Source: Selenomonadales bacterium UBA7018 (lineage in GTDB: Bacteria; Bacillota; Negativicutes; Selenomonadales; Selenomonadaceae). Taken from it: DNA of 44,722 bases. Location of the stretch: positions 37,566 to 82,287 of the forward strand of contig DJWY01000006.1 of NCBI GenBank assembly GCA_002448305.1, given 5' to 3'. Of this stretch, positions 39,439-44,722 are shown piece by piece. The notes under the pieces were generated by a model. The model worked only from the letters and a program-made list of their open reading frames with translations. It did not search any database and was not told the origin of the DNA. A program made the position numbers and the translations under genes. Numbering within the stretch: position 1 is the first letter of the stretch; each line of letters begins with the position of its first letter.

Positions 39439-42096
39439 TTACTCCAACTTGTCGACGACTTTGCGAATGGTCTCGACAATGTTTTTCTTCGTTTGATTCT
39501 CAAGATTTCTCTGGTCAAGCCCTCTGAATTCGTCCTCTTTAATTTTGCGAATGTTATCCATTATCCACTTGTCGAAAAGTTCGGCACCTTCGGGCGTTTC
39601 CTCGTCCTTGCGGATTATATTAATATTCTTCGTCATAACGGAAACAAAAGCACGTTCAAGCCCGATTGCGTAGATAATAGCCTCAAGGGTAAAATTCCGA
39701 AGAATTTCTATATCTTCATTCAATAATTTTAACATTTTTTCTTCGGTTGAAATTTCCATTTGGCGGCTTAACTCGTGCATTTTGCGCAATTTCTCAATAG
39801 TCACATCGCCAGAAAAATCAGATTTGCTCTTTGAGTAAGTGTCGATTGTGTCGCTCAAGCGGTTAATGCGCTCATCTCTGGTCAGGCTTTGCCAATCGTT
39901 TCTGTAAAAAGTTCCTTGAAGTTTATTCTGCAATTCTTTGGGGATTTCGTTCGCTTTAATGCCGGCTCGCAAAAGCATTTTCGCCCATTTGCCGAAGGGC
40001 AATACTTCAACTGCAAAAGAAAGACCCGCGCATATGGCATCTTTATTGGCTTTGAAGAAATTTTCCAACCTGCTTTTAATTTCCATGCTCGCCGAAACAT
40101 TGTCGTGCAGAAAAATTTTCGTGAAAAAATCAGTGTAGCGGTCTTCGCCGTCGCTGTGAACTGCGTTAGGAGAATTTTCGTAGCTTTCGTAATAGATTGC
40201 AAGCGAACGAAATTCTGGAAAAGATTCTGCAACTTGCTGAAAGCGTTCCGAAGAGCCAAACGGTCTAGAAATTAAAACTTCCAAAAGCCTCGAAGTAAAT
40301 CTTTCTACAAGGGAATTGAATCGACATTTTTCGGCGTTTTTTATCCACAACGAATTGAACAATTCTTTAACACTTGCGGTTAATTCTTCTTTGTAAGGCG
40401 AGTTTGTAGGCATTCCCATAACCTCAAGGAATTTTGCAATGATTTCGCTATAAATTTCTTGTTCTTCTTTTTCTGTTGCCTCTGCTGTTTTCTCAATTAA
40501 ATTGCGCAAAAATTCCTGTTGCAAAGCTTCGCGAAATAGTGCGTCTATTCTGGTAAGTTGCAAAGGTCCGCGCCCCTCAATATTTCCGCTACGCTCGATT
40601 TTTGCAAGCAATTCGGAGTTTGCGTCTTGAGTAGGAAAAAACTTTTCGATATTTTCGCGAATCATATTGCTAAAAGGTTCTTTATCTTCTATTCGGTTGT
40701 TGTGCTCCTTAGCAATGCCATAAGCGGCAATCTTAAATTCCTTTAGATTACGGAGAGTTTTTAAATAATATTCGCCGCCGGTCTCAATCGGTTGCCATTT
40801 CGCGGACTCGTATTTTTTCAAAATATCGTCCAAAAATTTTCTAGCGTCGGCGATTGTATTTTCTGCGCGGCGTTTGAGAACTTCAAAGCGGTCGTTGTTG
40901 TAATAATCCTTCATGCTCTCCCAAAGTTCGTCAATACCGTAAGGCATATTCCATTCGTCCATTTTGTCCCGCGACGCCGTCGAACCTTTAAGCAACTCAT
41001 CGCTTGATTCAATGCCGAGACTTTCAAGATAAGCTTTCGCCGCGCCGAAGAAAATATGATGTTCCTTTGCAATGCGATTTTCCACAGATTCCTTTCTTAG
41101 GACTGCGGCATTTCTTTTAGCAATTTCGGAATTAGTAGCGCGGTCAATCTGATTGCCAAAGATAAACGCCTTATCGCTAAGCGGAATATTTTCTTCATCG
41201 CGTCCGCTGCGCAATATGCCAAGTTGCGAGCGGTCTAAATTGGGATTTACTCCAACATTCGTCACTAAAATTATCGCGTCGGCTTCGCGGAGCATTTCTA
41301 AAGTCTGTTTTTCGTGCAATTCGGTTGGCGAATTAAAGCCGGGCACGTCGTAAAGAACAATATCTTTCATTTCGCCCAGATTCGCTGATTCGATAATGAC
41401 TTTTTCGACTGCGTAAGGATGAGCCGAACGTATCGCCGAGCCGTCAGCATTTTTCCCGATTATACCGGTTATAAATATTTTGAAGTCTTCACCTTCGAGT
41501 TCGTCGCCGAAAAATTCGTTAGGCTTCTGACCGAGCAAGCCGCGAATTATATTCCTATCCTTCAACATAGTTTTAATATCTTCGGCGGTTCTGGTGTTAT
41601 GCTTTTCGTACAGGTCGGGATTTTTATCGGCAATAGTTTCCCACCACCTATTGAAGGCAGTCAAGTCCATTGTATCGAAGTCGACCGCCTGCGGATATTT
41701 AAGAATATTTTTCAGCGTATCGGCAAAATTATTTTTGAATTGCTCCTTACTGTAGAAGAAAATTTTCCCGCAATCTTCGTTACCCGCGCAAATTTTCGTA
41801 GTGGTATAAGTGCAGCGTTCTGTATATTCGGGCAGAATATTTCTTTTCAAAAGGGCGTTGCCGAGCGTACTTTTTCCAGCCTTTTCCAAGCCGACGACCG
41901 CCACTGTAAATTCCCGCGTGCGCAACTTAGTCAAAACTTTCTGATTGCGTTTCCTCAAGCGTTCCAATTCATTGCGCTCATTGCCGAAGGGAATAACCAT
42001 GCCGTTAGGGTCTTTGGACGTAATCTCCTCAAAAATTCTGTCGGTTTCGTCCAATTTCGTAATGAATTTTTGTTGCTCCTCGTTAAAGCTGTCCAA
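39439..42096 (-). CDS. Bacterial dynamin-family GTPase
   Basis: The 885 residues start at TTG 42096 with AAGGAGG before it. The G1 loop GLEKAGKST is at 69-77, followed by threonines for G2 near 98-100, G3 DVPGFNS at 250-256 and G4-like NQID at 315-318. The remainder is a long helical stalk (about 400-885). A hydrophobic stretch near 690-720 (ICAGLSFAVEVLPFGKWAKMLL) may be the membrane-inserting paddle. Bacterial dynamins bind and remodel membranes on GTP hydrolysis; some act in phage defence or vesicle-linked secretion (LeoA). It lies in a row with an unknown hydrophobic protein and a HerA-like ATPase fragment. Confidence 0.85.
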   Translation of the reverse strand: MDSFNEEQQKFITKLDETDRIFEEITSKDPNGMVIPFGNERNELERLRKRNQKVLTKLRTREFTVAVVGLEKAGKSTLGNALLKRNILPEYTERCTYTTTKICAGNEDCGKIFFYSKEQFKNNFADTLKNILKYPQAVDFDTMDLTAFNRWWETIADKNPDLYEKHNTRTAEDIKTMLKDRNIIRGLLGQKPNEFFGDELEGEDFKIFITGIIGKNADGSAIRSAHPYAVEKVIIESANLGEMKDIVLYDVPGFNSPTELHEKQTLEMLREADAIILVTNVGVNPNLDRSQLGILRSGRDEENIPLSDKAFIFGNQIDRATNSEIAKRNAAVLRKESVENRIAKEHHIFFGAAKAYLESLGIESSDELLKGSTASRDKMDEWNMPYGIDELWESMKDYYNNDRFEVLKRRAENTIADARKFLDDILKKYESAKWQPIETGGEYYLKTLRNLKEFKIAAYGIAKEHNNRIEDKEPFSNMIRENIEKFFPTQDANSELLAKIERSGNIEGRGPLQLTRIDALFREALQQEFLRNLIEKTAEATEKEEQEIYSEIIAKFLEVMGMPTNSPYKEELTASVKELFNSLWIKNAEKCRFNSLVERFTSRLLEVLISRPFGSSERFQQVAESFPEFRSLAIYYESYENSPNAVHSDGEDRYTDFFTKIFLHDNVSASMEIKSRLENFFKANKDAICAGLSFAVEVLPFGKWAKMLLRAGIKANEIPKELQNKLQGTFYRNDWQSLTRDERINRLSDTIDTYSKSKSDFSGDVTIEKLRKMHELSRQMEISTEEKMLKLLNEDIEILRNFTLEAIIYAIGLERAFVSVMTKNINIIRKDEETPEGAELFDKWIMDNIRKIKEDEFRGLDQRNLENQTKKNIVETIRKVVDKLE

Positions 42097-42138
42097 GCAG
42101 ATTGCCTCCTTGTTAAGTACTATGTTTTTTCCTCAATT

Positions 42139-42681
42139 CTACCCATGCCGCAGCAATATCTCCGGAAGTTGCCGAATTTTTTTGTGAGCGGGCGTCTCAA
42201 ATTTTCCTTGCTTAGGAGGAATTTTCGTCGAAGGTTTTGTTTTGCCCGACGAAGGATAAGGCTTGTCGAGTGTACTGACTAAAAATCTTTGTCCTTGCAC
42301 GGTAGTGACGCGAATTATACTATCGAAGGAAATTTTCAATTTAACTTTAAGTTGCCGCGCTGTAAGCTCAAAAAATTTTTCTATGTCTTCGCCCGTCCAA
42401 GTTGTCGGCGATATCGTTTGAACGCCGGCGGCTTTACCTGTGGAGAAAAATTTTTCCACGTTAAAACCTTCGCGCCAAATAACGCAAATATCTGTTGAAT
42501 CTTCGGAGGTATGACCGGTTTCTTGTTCCTACTGCCGCCAATAGTCCGCGACGTTTGCGGCGTTCAAGTTATAAGTTTCGCCGCCGTGCAATTTCAAGAT
42601 GATAAAATTTTCAGCCTCAAAAGAATAGGTCTTAACAATTTGTTCGTCGAGGCATTCGATTAGATATTTGTAAATCGGCAA
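42139..42681 (-). pseudogene. Unknown protein, ORF interrupted by one in-frame TAG
   Basis: From TTG 42681 (SD AGGTGA at its proper distance, formed by the end of the upstream gene) the frame codes for 50 residues beginning MPIYKYLIECLDEQ and ending ADYWRQ. It meets TAG at 42529-42531 and continues open for 129 more codons to a TAG at 42139. Without the first TAG it would be a 180-residue protein. The second part alone could start at GTG 42459 (106 residues, MEKFFSTGKAAG), with a weak AAGG site. I recognise no family. The tail is basic and proline-rich (SSGKTKPSTKIPPKQGK). Position suggests it belongs to the dynamin gene row. Confidence 0.6.
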
Positions 42682-42686
42682 AGTAT

Positions 42687-43091
42687 TCACCTGCCTTTGA
42701 TTTTATTTTGGAGAAATTTTTGATGAAGTTCGGCTTTCTTCTTTGCGAACAAAGATTTTCTTTCAGCTAAAGTTTTTTCTAACATAACTTGTTCAGCTAT
42801 GAGTTGACGAAAAGTTTCCGATTGTTGCGCGATAATTTTCCTGCCTTCTTCCGGCAATACGTCGGGAAAAGAAATTGTTTCCAAAGTCGTATTCGTTGGC
42901 GTTTTGATTGCGGAAATTTCGCGGTCAATATTTCGCCGCTCCTGCCCGATTTCCTGAATTCTTTTTTTTATTTCGCCTTCGATGCTATCAACTTTCCCAG
43001 TGAATTCTTCTGCCAGCTCGCAGGATTTTCTTTCGATAAATTTCATTGAAAAAATTTGCCGCCGAATTTCTTCAAACTTATTGCCGTTCAT
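42687..43091 (-). CDS. Small coiled-coil protein of unknown function
   Basis: These 134 residues are almost entirely helical and charged, with two coiled-coil stretches (about residues 18-60, ELAEEFTGKVDSIEGEIKKR; and about 80-134, with QLIAEQVMLEKTLAERK) separated by a short TPTNTTLETISFPDVLP loop. No family is recognised. The start ATG overlaps the stop of the upstream gene (ATGA), and its end supplies the SD of the next ORF, so it is translated as part of the row. A structural or adaptor role is guessed from the shape only. Confidence 0.65.
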   Translation of the reverse strand: MNGNKFEEIRRQIFSMKFIERKSCELAEEFTGKVDSIEGEIKKRIQEIGQERRNIDREISAIKTPTNTTLETISFPDVLPEEGRKIIAQQSETFRQLIAEQVMLEKTLAERKSLFAKKKAELHQKFLQNKIKGR

Positions 43092-44035
43092 GTTGTCGCC
43101 TCAGCTTTTGGCGTAGCTTTGAATCCAACGTCATTGAGAATTTTTTCAGCATCTTTGGGAAGGTCGCCGCTTTGTTTTGCCTGCTGAATTTCCGCGCCGT
43201 ATTCCTCTTGCAATTCGTCTTTGTAAATTGACACCAAAATTTTATCGTCATTGGAAGCTTTGCGCATTTCATTAAGTCGCGTGAGTAAATCCTGTTCGCT
43301 TTTCTCTGGGAAATAAAGTTTCATTGCGTCGAGAAGCGCGGCGGTTATGCGCTCCAATTCGCCGGCGGGCAATGTCCCTTTCAAATATTCGCTAATGCTC
43401 AAATTTTTATAGCCCAATTCGTCAAACGCCCGAATAAATGCTTGCACTTCCTTAATTTCCATTGCACTGCGACCAATTTCAATCAGCGACGTTTTCGGAA
43501 TATGCATGTTCAATTTCTCTTCGATTGCGCGAACTTCCGCCTGCATACCCAACACGGAATATGCGCCGAAATTTTCTTTAATCCGCGCCGCGTCAATTTC
43601 TTCAGCAGGAATTTGTTCCTTCAAATAGGCGTAGTACTCCTTAAAAGATTTAAATTCGTCGCGGCGTTTCCAATCTTCGTGCTTGTCAGCCTCTTCCAGT
43701 CGATAGCCGATTTCCTCCGGACGCTCATTTTTTTCTACGACTTCGCTTTCTTCAGCAATCTTTGAAATGACTTTGACTATCACTTTGACGAGCAAATCAA
43801 CGATTATGGGACCGAGTATCGGACCGAGCGGTCCCGTCATAATTCCGCTTATGCCTTTCAGAAGACCAAATGCCTTTCCCGCAATTCCGCTCAAAAAGCT
43901 CGGAATAACTTTGCTTGCCAAATTTCCAATCGTGCTAATCGCGCCGCTCACAAACGACGAAACGCCGCTTGCAATTCTGCCGATACCGCTTGCAACGCCG
44001 CTAAAAAAACTTCCAACGGAACCCCAAAAGCCCAT
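43088..44035 (-). CDS. Protein with long glycine-rich hydrophobic N-terminus, unknown function
   Basis: The 315 residues begin MGFWGSVGSFFSGVASGIG and continue with repeating small/hydrophobic units (SGVSSFVSG, IGNLASKVIPSFLSGIAGKAFG, GISGIMTGPLGPILGPIIVDLLVKVIVKV) to about residue 90. Charge is almost absent, and the periodicity is that of an amphipathic or membrane-inserting helix bundle. Residues about 95-315 are a charged helical domain. There is no signal peptide cleavage site. Such N-termini occur in pore-forming or membrane-associated proteins, so a membrane-acting component is plausible, but no homologue is recognised. The SD is AGGGGG. It is flanked by the HerA-like fragment (13 bases) and the coiled-coil gene (overlap). 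Confidence 0.65.
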   Translation of the reverse strand: MGFWGSVGSFFSGVASGIGRIASGVSSFVSGAISTIGNLASKVIPSFLSGIAGKAFGLLKGISGIMTGPLGPILGPIIVDLLVKVIVKVISKIAEESEVVEKNERPEEIGYRLEEADKHEDWKRRDEFKSFKEYYAYLKEQIPAEEIDAARIKENFGAYSVLGMQAEVRAIEEKLNMHIPKTSLIEIGRSAMEIKEVQAFIRAFDELGYKNLSISEYLKGTLPAGELERITAALLDAMKLYFPEKSEQDLLTRLNEMRKASNDDKILVSIYKDELQEEYGAEIQQAKQSGDLPKDAEKILNDVGFKATPKAEATT

Positions 44036-44047
44036 GTTAATTTCCCC

Positions 44048-44674
44048 CTAAACTTTTAAGCGCAAACCGCCCATAATCTCGCGCTGAATTCTCAAAATTG
44101 CCAAATCCAATTCGTCATCATCAGCCGATAAAATTTCCTTGATAACGTCGCAAAACTTCGCGAAAATGTTTTCGTCGTACGGCTCGTACAAATTGCAGAA
44201 AAGCCATGTCTGCCAAACGTCGCGCCCAACAAATTTTTCGACGTGATTTATTTCGCGCCGGAAAGTTTTCAAAGCCTCATCTGAAGTTTCTTCGCCGAAT
44301 AAGCGACGATATTTTTTCTTGAGGGAATAGCCGCCGCGCATAATCCAAAGATATTGGCGAACAATTTCCTGCGAAATTTCTTCCGGATAATGTTCAATGC
44401 CGCGCAGGACACCGCTCGCAATAACTTTCGGTTCAGCATAATAATTTTCGGCAATGTCGCGAATTTCTTCCGGCTCAATCTCGCGCTGCGCCGTCGTAGA
44501 AACTTCCTGCTTTATTTTGACTTGCATAGCTTTAGCTTGTCCCTGCGAAAAAATAATCGCTCTGCCGGTCGGGAGTTTGGACAAAAAAGTTTTCTGCTCG
44601 TCGGAAAGGGCAATCGTATCGCCGATAGCGTCTTTGTCGATTGTGTCAGCGATTTTGTGTAAATAACAAACCGC
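44048..44674 (-). pseudogene. C-terminal part of a HerA/DUF87-like ATPase gene (broken or cut near the window edge)
   Basis: The open frame runs from just after a TAG (44675-44677) to TAG 44048. HKIADTIDKDAIGDTIALSDEQ followed by LPTGRAIIFSQGQAKAMQVKI is the pattern near the C-terminus of HerA-type DNA-translocating ATPases (a gamma-phosphate-sensing and beta-strand end region), followed by about 150 helical residues. The likeness begins upstream of the first possible start (TTG 44584), so the N-terminal ATPase core is missing here. Either the gene is truncated, or it continues beyond the TAG and the window edge. It heads the minus-strand dynamin gene row. Confidence 0.5.
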
Positions 44675-44683
44675 CTAAAAACG

Positions 44684-44702
44684 CCAACTTTTGATGAGTT
44701 GG
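44684..44702. repeat. Small inverted repeat beside the truncated ATPase end
   Basis: CCAACT (44684-44689) and AGTTGG (44697-44702) form a stem, extended by a G-U and a C-G pair, around a seven-base loop. It lies just outside the point where ATPase-like coding sequence stops and may mark an element end or a rearrangement. Confidence 0.35.
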
Positions 44703-44722
44703 TGAAAGGTAAAATCCGTGGT

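Noticed and set aside
41419..42282. A 287-codon plus-strand ORF
   Set aside because: It mirrors the dynamin G domain on the other strand and shows only low-complexity F/R-rich sequence.
1..44722. Reassignment of TAG as a sense codon
   Set aside because: Several complete genes end naturally in TAG with terminators or gene boundaries directly after, so TAG works as a stop.

Overview
The window looks like chromosomal DNA of an anaerobic Firmicute, most likely in or near the Negativicutes (Selenomonas-like); this is an inference. The grounds are the yaaR-holB-ricT-trmN6 block typical of Firmicutes, strong AGGAGG-type ribosome binding sites, frequent TTG starts, a glucitol PTS, a carAB operon, comEC/comFC, and large calcium-repeat surface or secreted proteins. 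No rRNA, tRNA, CRISPR array or intact insertion sequence was recognised.

Layout. 1-735 is the 3' part of an iron-containing alcohol dehydrogenase. 738-1060 holds what reads as a complete type I toxin-antitoxin locus with Fst/par-like architecture: a 31-residue hydrophobic peptide on the minus strand, a strong convergent antisense promoter, a shared terminator, and a 20-bp direct repeat on each side that lets the antisense RNA cover the toxin start codon. 1105-1373 is a promoter plus a structured, 6S-like RNA. 1419-5489 is a tightly overlapping plus-strand operon: yaaR, holB, ricT, trmN6, cobS.

5558-10543 (minus) is a glucitol/sorbitol operon: SorC-type regulator, GutM, PTS IIC, a IIBC protein with two tandem IIB domains, and a IIA domain fused to a sorbitol-6-phosphate dehydrogenase. 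clpB (plus) follows. Two adjacent paralogous zinc-metalloprotease/RTX-repeat proteins (minus) come next, then plsC and cmk. Divergent from cmk is a diguanylate cyclase with an ECF-transporter-like membrane domain, which converges on recG. After recG come an orphan FecE-like ATPase and comFC (minus), then carA, a secreted histidine acid phosphatase and carB (plus). A brnT toxin pseudogene and an intact antitoxin overlap the ends of carB and comEC. comEC and an orphan sensor kinase form a minus-strand pair, divergent from a small histidine phosphatase.

36779-44674 (minus) is a gene row of uncertain purpose: C-terminal end of a HerA-like ATPase, a protein with a long glycine-rich hydrophobic N-terminus, a small coiled-coil protein, an ORF broken by one TAG codon, a large dynamin-family GTPase, and a dynamin-sized partner with a degenerate G region and Sel1-like repeats. 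It is the best candidate for an undescribed multi-gene system, probably membrane-remodelling or defence related (inference). Four copies of a palindromic intergenic element sit between minus-strand genes at about 8.3, 9.5, 19.5 and 24.5 kb. One of them is associated with a duplication of the plsC 5' end.
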